From the NCBI GenBank assembly GCA_938074205.1, contig CALJES010000006.1, positions 248,001 through 312,000 of the forward strand: a DNA stretch of 64,000 bases, given 5' to 3'. The position numbers and the translations under genes are program-made. Below the pieces are notes generated by a model. The model was not told the origin of the DNA, made no database searches, and worked only from the letters and a program-made list of their open reading frames with translations. Position 1 is the stretch's first letter, and the number at the start of each line of letters is the position of its first letter. Of this stretch, positions 26,531 through 35,069 are shown in pieces. The DNA comes from an uncultured bacterium (GTDB lineage: Bacteria > Armatimonadota > UBA5829).

Positions 26531-29500
26531 CTAGTATTTTCGCACGTCCTCAATCGATCTGACGTAAATTATCCTCTGGCCGGGCACAAAGTAGGTCTTC
26601 GCACCACTCCCCGCATCAAACGTGTAACGGAAGTCCAGACCCACAACGCCAGTAACCTCGACAAAATCGCCCTCTGCAATTTCGGCAGCACCCGGGTCGA
26701 ACAGGACCTTTATGCCGGGAACGGTTTTCTGAGTATCGGAGAAGTCCCAGTACTTGGTTACCGCCCCACTGCCGTCGTCAACAGTGAACCAGTATCTGAA
26801 TCCGACGGCCATTGACCAAAGATCATCAATCGGAGTCGCGGCTACCTTACCGGCTATCCGGATGAGGAGACCGACGTTATTCAGACCATAAGCCGGATCT
26901 GTAGCTGGTTGAGGTCCGAGCTGCTTGCCACCAACGTTGCGCACTGTCATACCGAGCGGCTTTACATCGGGATTACCCGAAGATACTACCTCGACCTCCG
27001 CGTTGACTATACGCGCCTCTCCGTCATACGCCGTCAGCATGCCTTTCACAGTGACCTTATCGCCTACGGACGGCAATGTAGGAGGATTGCTCACCCGTAT
27101 ACCACCCGTGCGGTCCTCGTCCTCCATGTAGAAGAAGCTTTCGGCGCCGATGGTATCTACATAAGTGACGATCTTCGGAACATCAGTCTCCACGAAGGAA
27201 CCGATCCTGTCGCCCTTCATCGCGCCGATAGACTGCGGTCCGTGAGTGGCTGGGACGTTCGCAGCATACAACGAATACACACCGGTTGTCCTGTTGCAAG
27301 TCAGCGCGTACATCTTGCCGTTGTGATAGTGGAGAGCTGCGATCTGGGCACCCGCTTCGGGCATTCCCTCATCGTACAGATTGCCCGCGACGTCTCTAGC
27401 TATGACGTGCCCCAAGTCAGGGTTTGTATAGTACTGGTCCGCTCCCCAACCCATCCAAGCGGAGCCGTCTGCGGGGTTAATTGCAAGTCCCGTTGCCCAG
27501 TACGTTCCTCCACGCCACCAATTGCTCCCGTACTGTGCCAGATGATCCAAGCGGTTCGGATCTACGCCGTTCATATGATAAGCAGCGATCGAGCCGACTC
27601 TGTTATTGGTGCTGTCGCCCCACGGCTTGCTCGGATCGATATCCCACAGACACGTATTTCCAAATGTGCCTGTGAAGACAGACATCACATTGGTGCGTCG
27701 AACTAGCAGATGCGGACCGTAGGTTCCGTCGAAATTGAAATCCCAACTGGGCGACGCAGTTGAACCGGGAGTCTGATCACCTCGTCCGAGACGCACCCAG
27801 TCAAAGATCACGGTCACCGAACCTTGAGAAACGGTAGGTACGCCTCCAAGTCTGTCGTCGCCTGTAGCTCCAAAGTTCATCCAAGAGCTTGTCGCCAACG
27901 GTGCAGCGCTTGTCGAAGTCCCAGGATCAGTATCGCCTAGAACCTGCGCATATTGCACGCCGTCCCAGTTGCAGATAACTTTTCTGGGAACACCAGCAGG
28001 GGTGGTCTCGGCATACAGGTAGCAAGTATGCGGCACTCCTAGCTGTAGATCACCCAATATGCCGAACTGGACAAAGGTGTTTTTGTCCTTCTGGACACCC
28101 CACGCCCACTTCGGCGTGCCGTTGTCGTCTACGATACCAATAACTGGTCTGCCCGAATAGTTCCCGGCCGGTATAGCAGGACAGTTCATTAAGAACCAGC
28201 AGTTGTATGCATCAGAGAACTCGGTCACAACAAACCTGGCAGCTAGAGTAGCCTGTTTGATCGTACCAGCGACGGAATCAGTGTAGTTGTAGTTGTACAG
28301 GTAGGCCGAAAAAGAGCCCGTCGTAGGAGCCGTCTTTGCCATCCTGATTCCTTTGTTGCCTTCCTCGCCAGGAAAGTCGACAATCCCCCAAGTGCCGGAC
28401 TGGTTCAACCGATAGATATTCCAATATGCGCTGGAGTTCTGCGACCACGGAGCAAGCCAGAGTTTGTTGCGCTGTGGATCCCAAGCCCGCGCAGTAGCAG
28501 TCTGACGGCCCCAGCCAACATCCACCGTGTTTACCCACTGGCTGCCGTTCCACATATAACCCCAGTCTCGGCGGAAATCCCAGTGTATTGGATCCGCTCC
28601 CCAGGCGGAACCACCGGTTCGACCAACTGAGAATACGTCTCCACCTCGAGGGCTAATCCCTGCCCACGTTAGGAGAAACATACCGTCCACGTGGTTCCAA
28701 CCATTGTTGATTGTCGGCAGACCGTAGAGCGGGTTCGGATCGAGGATGTTGCCGCCGGGACACTCTATTGTCGGACGCAGGTCTAAGCCGCCGGGAGACC
28801 GTTCTATTTCCCCAGTCGCCACATTGTAGCGGAAGAAGAAGTCGATGCGATGGAATGACGAAGTTGTGAAGTACACATTTCCATCACTGCCCACGTCCAT
28901 ACCAGAGAGGTAGTGCATATAGTCGTCGTTGTCAGGGTCGGCATAGCCGTTATAAGGAGTTGTGCACACATCGACTGCCGCAAGGCGACCCCAGTTGAAG
29001 TCGTTGGGCAGATAGCTGCAGTCGCAGACGTTGTCCAGCAAGCTCTCCGACGGTTGATAGCCTCTACCATAACCGATCCAGTCCCAGGTTATTTGGGTAT
29101 TCGTTCCACCGGGACCTTGAGCCGTAGCACATCCGAGCTCTGCATAGCCGGTTCCCCCGCGAAGATTGGGATCACCTAACCAAGAGGCACTATATACCTC
29201 GGACACGTTTCCATCTGTGCCAAACGCCAGTTTGACTGTCGGATTAGCGGGGTCGGCGTTAACGTAAAGGTAGGCTTCATACCAGACACCCGTCTGTACT
29301 TCGCCAAGATCCAGGATGTCGACCGCCATGTTATTCCACTTGGTAAGAACGAAGTGGGGCGTGCCACCGATGAGCTTTATCGAAAGCGCCGGAGTCGGCG
29401 AGCTGACCGGGATGATATTGGGTGAAGTTAGGGAATCAGTCTTTGCAGAAAGCTGCATCAAGTTCGCCTGCTCAGTCCCGCTAAGCGTCAGTTGCTCGAT

Positions 29501-30139
29501 GCGAAATCTGGCTCCGATAGTCTGCTCACGGTCGGCGACATACCGCCACCACTCGTTATACTTCGCCGTTAAGTCCTTCTGCAATACACCCCAGTTATCG
29601 TCACCCAAGCTCACAATAGTATTGGACTGTCCCTGGAAATCAGCTTGCCAAATGCCGCCGGTAGGCTTGACCTCGTATATCACTTCCACCGTGCCGTCCG
29701 AATTGAAACGCAGTATGCGTTCAGGCAAACCTTCAGTGGAGTACTGGCGAGCGTTGAACTCGCCGCTGTATACCCACTGCCAAAGCTGCTTCCAATTCTG
29801 GATACCGTAGACCTTCCCGTCACCCGCCGTTTTCAACTGGGTAACGCCGCCAGGAAGACCCAGAGCATTAAGATCCACGTTAATCACGGATCCATTCGTC
29901 TTGAAGATCGTGATGCCACCTGAGCGACCCCTATTGTTGCCGTTATTTGCGGTAACATATATGTTACCTGATCCATCAACGGCAATACTGTTGAAAACCG
30001 GTCTCCAGCGGTCCATTATGAGCGCTGGGTCGGTCACAAAACCCGAGATTCCAATCTTGCTCCATACGGCTGCACAGGCAGAAGATATAGTACAGCCGAC
30101 CAGAACAATGGTCACAAGAAATGCGAACACACCCTTCAC
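26531..30139 (-). CDS. Large secreted multidomain protein (propeller, duplicated sandwich inserts, C-terminal OB-like domain)
   Basis: A 1202-residue exported protein of unknown role. A signal sequence (about 1-23) with a possible lipobox-like V-G-C inside is followed by NHL/propeller-like strands (V-D-G-S-G-N-I-Y-V). Two blocks of about 170 residues (about 190-360 and 600-770) look like concanavalin/LamG-type sandwiches; they end alike, W-D-W-I-G-Y-G-R-G-Y-Q and F-D-W-V-R-L-G-R-G-D-Q, which suggests duplication. The last 170 residues resemble OB-fold repeats seen at the ends of Armatimonadota and Planctomycetota secreted proteins. It may bind carbohydrate or surface polymer. GTG 30137-30139 follows GGGAGAG. 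The gene has its own promoter, a structured leader and a terminator. Confidence 0.75.
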   Translation of the reverse strand: MKGVFAFLVTIVLVGCTISSACAAVWSKIGISGFVTDPALIMDRWRPVFNSIAVDGSGNIYVTANNGNNRGRSGGITIFKTNGSVINVDLNALGLPGGVTQLKTAGDGKVYGIQNWKQLWQWVYSGEFNARQYSTEGLPERILRFNSDGTVEVIYEVKPTGGIWQADFQGQSNTIVSLGDDNWGVLQKDLTAKYNEWWRYVADREQTIGARFRIEQLTLSGTEQANLMQLSAKTDSLTSPNIIPVSSPTPALSIKLIGGTPHFVLTKWNNMAVDILDLGEVQTGVWYEAYLYVNADPANPTVKLAFGTDGNVSEVYSASWLGDPNLRGGTGYAELGCATAQGPGGTNTQITWDWIGYGRGYQPSESLLDNVCDCSYLPNDFNWGRLAAVDVCTTPYNGYADPDNDDYMHYLSGMDVGSDGNVYFTTSSFHRIDFFFRYNVATGEIERSPGGLDLRPTIECPGGNILDPNPLYGLPTINNGWNHVDGMFLLTWAGISPRGGDVFSVGRTGGSAWGADPIHWDFRRDWGYMWNGSQWVNTVDVGWGRQTATARAWDPQRNKLWLAPWSQNSSAYWNIYRLNQSGTWGIVDFPGEEGNKGIRMAKTAPTTGSFSAYLYNYNYTDSVAGTIKQATLAARFVVTEFSDAYNCWFLMNCPAIPAGNYSGRPVIGIVDDNGTPKWAWGVQKDKNTFVQFGILGDLQLGVPHTCYLYAETTPAGVPRKVICNWDGVQYAQVLGDTDPGTSTSAAPLATSSWMNFGATGDDRLGGVPTVSQGSVTVIFDWVRLGRGDQTPGSTASPSWDFNFDGTYGPHLLVRRTNVMSVFTGTFGNTCLWDIDPSKPWGDSTNNRVGSIAAYHMNGVDPNRLDHLAQYGSNWWRGGTYWATGLAINPADGSAWMGWGADQYYTNPDLGHVIARDVAGNLYDEGMPEAGAQIAALHYHNGKMYALTCNRTTGVYSLYAANVPATHGPQSIGAMKGDRIGSFVETDVPKIVTYVDTIGAESFFYMEDEDRTGGIRVSNPPTLPSVGDKVTVKGMLTAYDGEARIVNAEVEVVSSGNPDVKPLGMTVRNVGGKQLGPQPATDPAYGLNNVGLLIRIAGKVAATPIDDLWSMAVGFRYWFTVDDGSGAVTKYWDFSDTQKTVPGIKVLFDPGAAEIAEGDFVEVTGVVGLDFRYTFDAGSGAKTYFVPGQRIIYVRSIEDVRKY

Positions 30140-30281
30140 TTGTTCATCTCTCCCTTCGCTTGCGTCTGCCTAAGGCGACTAGCATTGTTCCCAGTAGCCG
30201 CGCCACTACCGACTTCGATTCTTCTTCCGGCCACTACGATTTTCGTTTTGATTAATCGGTGCGGCAGCTTGGCTACTGGTT
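30140..30281 (-). promoter_or_regulatory. Structured RNA leader upstream of the 1202-residue secreted protein
   Basis: The predicted transcript starts near 30281. Its first bases, CCAGUAGCC (complement of 30271-30279), pair perfectly over 9 bp with GGCUACUGG (complement of 30191-30199). Inside, GCCGC (30261-30265) pairs with GUGGC (30202-30206), and ACCGAUU (30254-30260) with AGUCGGU (30208-30214), broken only by a one-base bulge. The helices are thus nested and coaxial, enclosing a 39-nt apical region. Further 3', CCUU can pair with AAGG next to the ribosome-binding site. The shape is like a riboswitch or protein-binding leader; I match it to no known class. Confidence 0.6.
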
Positions 30282-30287
30282 ATGTGC

Positions 30288-30316
30288 GTAATACCACAAG
30301 ATGCCAACTCTGTCAA
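30288..30316 (-). promoter_or_regulatory. Promoter of the 1202-residue secreted protein gene
   Basis: On the minus strand TTGACA (30311-30316) and TATTAC (30288-30293) are 17 bp apart. Start is predicted at about 30281, leaving a leader of about 142 nt. Confidence 0.8.
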
Positions 30317-30368
30317 CCGGTCGACACAACATTTTTGAGAAGCGCTGCTTGAATAATTGAAGGAAGAA

Positions 30369-32120
30369 CTAGGAGCGATTATTAGGTAGTGTGAACCAGA
30401 AGGTGCTGCCTTTACCAGGTTCGCTTTCGATCCCTATACGGCCACCGTGAGCCTCAACGGCCAGCTTACAGAAGGTGAGTCCGAGACCTGTTGAGTACTT
30501 CTGACGATTCTGTCGCGACTCTACCTGGCCAAATTTCTCGAATATCTTCTCGTGGTACTCTTTCGGCACGCCAGGACCGTTGTCGATCACGCATACTTTG
30601 ACTTCTCCGTCTCGTTTTTCCGCGTTCAACTCTATCTCACCACCCGGCGAAGGCGTGAACTTCAACGCATTGGACAGAAGGTTTTGAATTACCCGACCAA
30701 TTAGGTGTCGGTCGGCAGTTACCATTATGGGTTCCTCCGGAAAATTCATAACTACGCTTCGGTCCTCTCTCAAAGGTTCCAGCTTTGCCGCTACTTCTTT
30801 ACACAGCTCGGCGACATCGAATTGCGACAGGTCGAGCTGCATCTCACCATGCTCCATCTTGCTCACATCCAATAGGGAACTTATCATCTCCATAAGGTTC
30901 TGAGTCTCCCCCATAACAATCGAGAGGTATTCCTTACCCTCTTTCGATAGAGACTCCGACTCGAACTCCCGCAGCATCTCGAGATATCCATAAATGCTAG
31001 TTAGTGGCGTTCGCATATCGTGAACTATCATGTGAGTCAGGCTGTCGCGGAGTGATTCAAGCTCACGCAACTTCTTGTAGCTCTCTTCAATTTTGCGACT
31101 GTGAGCCTCGAGCTTGAGAGCGTCTTCGCGCAGCTCAGCTGTGATTCTGGCGATTGAGTCGCCTGCTTCTTGGAGTCGGTCGATCATATGGTTTTGGACG
31201 CGAGCGAGCCTACCTATTTCGTCATTTGTGTTGAAACTCAGATGTCGAGCTCGTACATCGAACTGCTCATACAGATTGCCGTCCGCAATGCTGGCAGCCA
31301 CACCTGCTAAAGCATCTATGTCAGCTGCGACCATCTCTGTTTGCTTTTCTATGGCGGATACTCTCGATGTAATACGTTTCGCAATCATTACAGACGAAAC
31401 GATTGTAAGCAACCACAAAGCCATTAGACTAACAATTATTAGTTCAAGGTACAAGAATCCTCGTCGAGTATAACGCTCCGCAGCATACGATGTTCGCTTT
31501 TCGAGAATGGCGTAGAAGTCGTTTATGGGCTTCATTGCCTTCGCCCTAAGTTGCTCGTAAGTGCGATCGTGAACCATTGCGATCGCCATTGCCTTGTTTG
31601 GTTTACCACGTTTGCGGAAGTGCCCTGTCCCGTCATCGTACAAACCTACCAAGGCGTGCATTGCTGCGTTTTCTCGCTTGGCTAGGGCATCTGACAACCG
31701 CTGCGCCTCGCTCAGTTTATGAAACTCGGCATCACTGAAACCCAATCGACTCATGCGCGCTTGCAATGAGAGCGCCTGCCCTGGCCTGGTCTTTACGGGA
31801 ATATCGGCCGCTATGAAATCCCAATATATGCGATTGTAGTGCTCCGGTCTTCGTTTCTTGCCTTTACGAATTGCGAGCACCTCATAATACATCCGCTTGT
31901 ATTTGGGATCGCCGGTGACAACGTAGCTGCGAACAAATCTGGTCATGTCGTCTGAGCTCTGGCGCAATTCGTCTGCCAGTAGATATGACTCAAAACGTAT
32001 CCTTTGGCTTTTCGCAAGTTTGGCTTCGTTAACGTAGAGCAGCGCGGCCAAAACTCCTATTGCAATAAGCAGTACGAAAAACAGTCCATAGACCAATTGA
32101 AAGAATCTGCGAATAGTCAT
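30369..32120 (-). CDS. Membrane-bound sensor histidine kinase
   Basis: A 583-residue transmitter. Two membrane helices (about 8-29 and 222-247) flank a sensor region of about 190 residues, probably helical, of unknown ligand. A HAMP linker, a coiled coil (about 315-355), the HisKA dimerisation helix with phospho-acceptor His367 (I-V-H-D-M-R-T-P-L-T) and a HATPase domain with N box (N-L-L-S-N-A-L-K-F-T), D-N-G-P-G-V-P and G-L-G-L-T-F follow. No response regulator is adjacent, so it is an orphan kinase. It lies upstream of, and in the same direction as, the 1202-residue protein, but that gene has its own promoter. Confidence 0.93.
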   Translation of the reverse strand: MTIRRFFQLVYGLFFVLLIAIGVLAALLYVNEAKLAKSQRIRFESYLLADELRQSSDDMTRFVRSYVVTGDPKYKRMYYEVLAIRKGKKRRPEHYNRIYWDFIAADIPVKTRPGQALSLQARMSRLGFSDAEFHKLSEAQRLSDALAKRENAAMHALVGLYDDGTGHFRKRGKPNKAMAIAMVHDRTYEQLRAKAMKPINDFYAILEKRTSYAAERYTRRGFLYLELIIVSLMALWLLTIVSSVMIAKRITSRVSAIEKQTEMVAADIDALAGVAASIADGNLYEQFDVRARHLSFNTNDEIGRLARVQNHMIDRLQEAGDSIARITAELREDALKLEAHSRKIEESYKKLRELESLRDSLTHMIVHDMRTPLTSIYGYLEMLREFESESLSKEGKEYLSIVMGETQNLMEMISSLLDVSKMEHGEMQLDLSQFDVAELCKEVAAKLEPLREDRSVVMNFPEEPIMVTADRHLIGRVIQNLLSNALKFTPSPGGEIELNAEKRDGEVKVCVIDNGPGVPKEYHEKIFEKFGQVESRQNRQKYSTGLGLTFCKLAVEAHGGRIGIESEPGKGSTFWFTLPNNRS

Positions 32121-32437
32121 ACCAGGCTCCGTAGGTACACGCCGGATCTACGGCTTTATACGCCGACGTTCTTCCAAAAAGTAAACCGTCCGACAGACTG
32201 GTAGCAGAGACAGCTTTGCGCGCTAGCGATTCCTCCCGACACGCTTACGCTCAAGAACAGTCCGCCGAAAACATTATAGCTTGGAAAACCGACTGAACAA
32301 AGGTGGCAAAACTGCGGCTCGAATGCAACCGTCACGAATCAGCTGGTTTTGAAATCGATACGAGAAGCACACATTGCGATTCGGCGCGTGATCCGAAGAT
32401 AATCGGACGACGATATGAGCCGTACGCCTATACCCCC
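32121..32437 (-). other. Long leader of the histidine kinase gene and downstream end of the permease operon
   Basis: A 317-bp gap without genes. It contains the kinase promoter (32273-32300) and a leader of about 145 nt. In that leader CCGTAG (32148-32153, complement) can pair with CTACGG (32129-32134, complement) just before the start codon, possibly affecting translation. GGGAGGA in the leader has no start codon at a useful distance. No terminator for the permease genes is evident. Confidence 0.45.
32273..32300 (-). promoter_or_regulatory. Promoter of the histidine kinase gene
   Basis: TTGTTC (32295-32300, complement), 16 bp, perfect TATAAT (32273-32278, complement). Confidence 0.6.
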
Positions 32438-33316
32438 TCAACCCTTCAAACCGGACAGCTTGATACCCTCAACAAAGTAACGCTGGTTAAAGATGAACAG
32501 GATGAGGACGGGAACAAGTGCGATTACCGAAGCTGCCATAAGCTGGGTGTAGTTAGTGGAATGCTGACCTACGAAATACTTCAAACCGATGGGAAGTGTG
32601 CGAAGCTCTTCAGTTATTGTTACCACGAGGGGCCACATGTAACTCCCCCAAAACCCCATGAACGTAAAAGTGGTCAACGTAGCCAAAGCAGGCTTAGAAA
32701 GTGGGAGGACGACTCTCCACCATATGCCCAGATAGCCTGAGCCGTCTATCTTAGCAGCATCTTCCAAATCAGAAGGCAGGCTCATAAAGAATTGTCTCAG
32801 CATAAATGTGCCGTACGCGCTGAAAAGACCCGGCACTATGAGAGCTTGATATGTATTGATCCAGTGCAGCCTTTTCATAATGACGAATACAGGTATCATC
32901 GTAACAGAACCTGGTATCATCATTGTCGCCAAGTAGGCAAAAAAGAGTTTATCGCGCCCGGGAAAACGGAGCCTGGCGAATGCATATGCCGCCATCGAAC
33001 TAGTCATAACTTGACCGAACGTGCCGACCACGGCTACAAAGACGCTGGACATATAAAGCCGCAGGAAGTTAATCTCTCTCCAAGCATCCGGATAGTTGCC
33101 CCACCACGCTCTGATCTTGACACCATTCACCACAGTGTCTCGCCAGAAAAAGTATTTCGGAAGCAACTGGATGCCTCCGGTTGCTGAAAATACTTCACTA
33201 GGTTGCTTTATAGAGGTGCTAAGCATCCATAGGAAGGGAACCAACATCGTGATGGCCCCTATTCCAAGCACTAAATACAGCCCGATCACTTTTCCAAGCG
33301 GTAAACGCCTATTCAT
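32438..33316 (-). CDS. Carbohydrate ABC transporter permease (MalG/UgpE type)
   Basis: A 292-residue inner-membrane subunit of a CUT1-type sugar importer with about six membrane helices. The cytoplasmic EAA coupling loop is clear: L-E-D-A-A-K-I-D-G-S-G-Y-L-G-I-W-W-R-V-V-L-P-L-S-K-P. It overlaps the partner permease by 8 bp, so the two are co-translated and should form the heterodimeric channel. No binding protein or ATPase gene follows, so these must be supplied from elsewhere. Confidence 0.93.
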   Translation of the reverse strand: MNRRLPLGKVIGLYLVLGIGAITMLVPFLWMLSTSIKQPSEVFSATGGIQLLPKYFFWRDTVVNGVKIRAWWGNYPDAWREINFLRLYMSSVFVAVVGTFGQVMTSSMAAYAFARLRFPGRDKLFFAYLATMMIPGSVTMIPVFVIMKRLHWINTYQALIVPGLFSAYGTFMLRQFFMSLPSDLEDAAKIDGSGYLGIWWRVVLPLSKPALATLTTFTFMGFWGSYMWPLVVTITEELRTLPIGLKYFVGQHSTNYTQLMAASVIALVPVLILFIFNQRYFVEGIKLSGLKG

Positions 33317-34493
33317 AGACCACCACTCTGCCGCCTATTCGCCAAGTAAACCGCGTCAATATGAGGATAACGGCGAACAGAAACCAAGCAATAGCAGACG
33401 CATAACCCATATTAAACTTCTCGAAGGCCGTTTGGTAGAGGTAGTACTCTATCGTCGTCGTGCTGCCGGCCGGACCGCCGTTTGTGAGAATGTTGGCAGT
33501 CATGAAGCCGCTTTGGAATCCGGAAATGATACTCATGATCAGTATGAAGAACGTTGTAGGGCTTATCATCGGCCAAGTAACCGACCAGAACTTTGCCCAA
33601 GGACCCGCGCCGTCAATTTCAGCTGCCTCGTAGTAGGAAGAGGGCACCCCCTGCAAAGCGGCCAAGTAGAGGATCATATTATACCCTCCCAATCCGCCCC
33701 ACAGGCTCATCAAGATCAAAGACGGCTTCGCCCACTTCACCGTCCCGAGCCAATCCGGCGGAATCGCGAAGAAAGCCGCCAAGTGAGAGTACAACACCCG
33801 GCCGTACACCCCGATCGAAACAAAAATCGCAGTGCTGCTCAGTATTGCCAGCGTTCTAAAAATGCCATCGCCCCATTCCAAACCAGCGCGATCCGATAGA
33901 TAACGCAATGCAGCCAATAGGCACACTGCGGCAGCAATGGTGACAAGTCCCAGAAGAATCGCGCACAAAACGGTGAATGCTATTGCCAGTGGTCGACTCG
34001 AATAGATGAAACCACCTATCAAGCGGATTATCTTGTTTATTAGCCCAATATCGGCATTGTAGAGGTATTTCCAGAGAATCAGGAGCGCCACACCGGAACA
34101 CACGGTCGGCAGAAAGTAAATGGTTCTGAGGACTACAATCCCGCGAAGACGCTGGTTCATCATGAGAGCCAGGATCAAACTGCCCGCCATACCGATGGGA
34201 ATGCCAGCCATAAGGTACACGGTGTTGTAAACATACTGCCAGAAGAAAGGATCGTTCGCGACCAGCCTACCGCCTTCTCGATGGAACCAGAGCAAACTGC
34301 GAAAGTTCTCCAACCCTACCCAGGACGGCGGACGGAATATATTCCAGTGACAAAAGGCCATTACAAGAGACAGCACCACTGGTATCGAGGTAAAAGCCAA
34401 GAATCCCAAGAAGTTGGGCATAAGAAATGCATATGCCGCAAGAGCTTCTCGCTGGGCAGCTGTCATTACCTGTTTGTTAAGCGCTTTCGACAT
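33309..34493 (-). CDS. Carbohydrate ABC transporter permease (MalF/UgpA type) with extra membrane insert
   Basis: A 394-residue CUT1 permease with the EAA loop Y-Y-E-A-A-E-I-D-G-A-G-P-W-A-K-F-W-S-V-T-W-P-M-I-S-P. Typical members have 290-310 residues. Here about 90 residues between roughly 165 and 255 form two additional hydrophobic segments and a short hydrophilic loop in the middle of the channel domain. GAGGTG precedes the ATG. First gene of the two-permease operon behind the promoter at 34524-34553. Substrate unknown, probably an oligosaccharide given the neighbourhood. Confidence 0.9.
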   Translation of the reverse strand: MSKALNKQVMTAAQREALAAYAFLMPNFLGFLAFTSIPVVLSLVMAFCHWNIFRPPSWVGLENFRSLLWFHREGGRLVANDPFFWQYVYNTVYLMAGIPIGMAGSLILALMMNQRLRGIVVLRTIYFLPTVCSGVALLILWKYLYNADIGLINKIIRLIGGFIYSSRPLAIAFTVLCAILLGLVTIAAAVCLLAALRYLSDRAGLEWGDGIFRTLAILSSTAIFVSIGVYGRVLYSHLAAFFAIPPDWLGTVKWAKPSLILMSLWGGLGGYNMILYLAALQGVPSSYYEAAEIDGAGPWAKFWSVTWPMISPTTFFILIMSIISGFQSGFMTANILTNGGPAGSTTTIEYYLYQTAFEKFNMGYASAIAWFLFAVILILTRFTWRIGGRVVVYE

Positions 34494-34523
34494 TTGGCAC
34501 CTCTAATCATACACACGCCTGGC

Positions 34524-34553
34524 ATTGTACTCCGCTCATCAAACCGTTGTGAA
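34524..34553 (-). promoter_or_regulatory. Promoter of the permease pair
   Basis: TTCACA (34548-34553, complement), 18 bp, TACAAT (34524-34529, complement), about 25 bp before the first permease start. Confidence 0.6.
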
Positions 34554-34597
34554 CACTCGCATACCGTCTCTACAGATACGCCCTCTAGAATCCTGCA

Positions 34598-35062
34598 TCA
34601 GAGATATCCGAGGGCGCGCAAGACGCGCTGTACATGCGTTCCCGGCCAGTATATCTTGTCGCACCTGGCACAGTAGCCATAATCCTGTTGAGTTTGATAT
34701 ACATAAGGCGGCACACGATCTTTCACTTCTGACCTAGAAACAGGTACTATCGGCGAATTGCAGATAGTACAACGAGTAAACAATGCCCTTTCGTCTATAC
34801 TGAGATTCATCTGCTCGACAACCTGCCTCAACTGCTCAGACGTCGATCCCCAACCAACTAAAACACTTCTGTTGCGCACCATCCTGCGGTCGGACAGCCG
34901 GAAATCTCTGGTGAGAAGAATCCGATCCTCTCTCACTGCAAGGCGAACCAGTTCATCATCGTCGGCATCTGGAATGTACAAGGTATCAAATCCAAGCATC
35001 CGAAGCCACCTAGCTAACTTTCCAAGCATGCAGTCTGCAACGAACTTTACACCTTCAGCCAT
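34598..35062 (-). CDS. Mut7-C RNase-domain protein with zinc ribbon
   Basis: A 154-residue protein. The N-terminal 90 residues form a PIN-like Mut7-C domain (F-V-A-D-C-M-L-G-K-L-A-R-W-L-R-M-L-G-F, D-D-D-E-L, L-L-T-R-D). A C-terminal zinc ribbon carries two Cys-x-x-Cys pairs (C-T-I-C, C-A-R-C). The domain is predicted to be a ribonuclease, but its bacterial role is not established. The frame opens at 35134, inside the radical SAM gene; ATG 35060-35062 is 7 bp after that gene's stop and begins the conserved domain. Co-transcribed with the radical SAM gene. Confidence 0.85.
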   Translation of the reverse strand: MAEGVKFVADCMLGKLARWLRMLGFDTLYIPDADDDELVRLAVREDRILLTRDFRLSDRRMVRNRSVLVGWGSTSEQLRQVVEQMNLSIDERALFTRCTICNSPIVPVSRSEVKDRVPPYVYQTQQDYGYCARCDKIYWPGTHVQRVLRALGYL

Positions 35063-35069
35063 CACACAA

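Noticed and set aside
30195-30215. Cobalamin-box-like GCCACTA in the structured leader
   Set aside because: It is on the plus strand, not in the transcript, and lacks the conserved flanks of the B12 box.
32160-32260. Resemblance to the c-di-GMP-I riboswitch (GCGCAAAGC) in the histidine kinase leader
   Set aside because: The second conserved half and the closing helices are missing.
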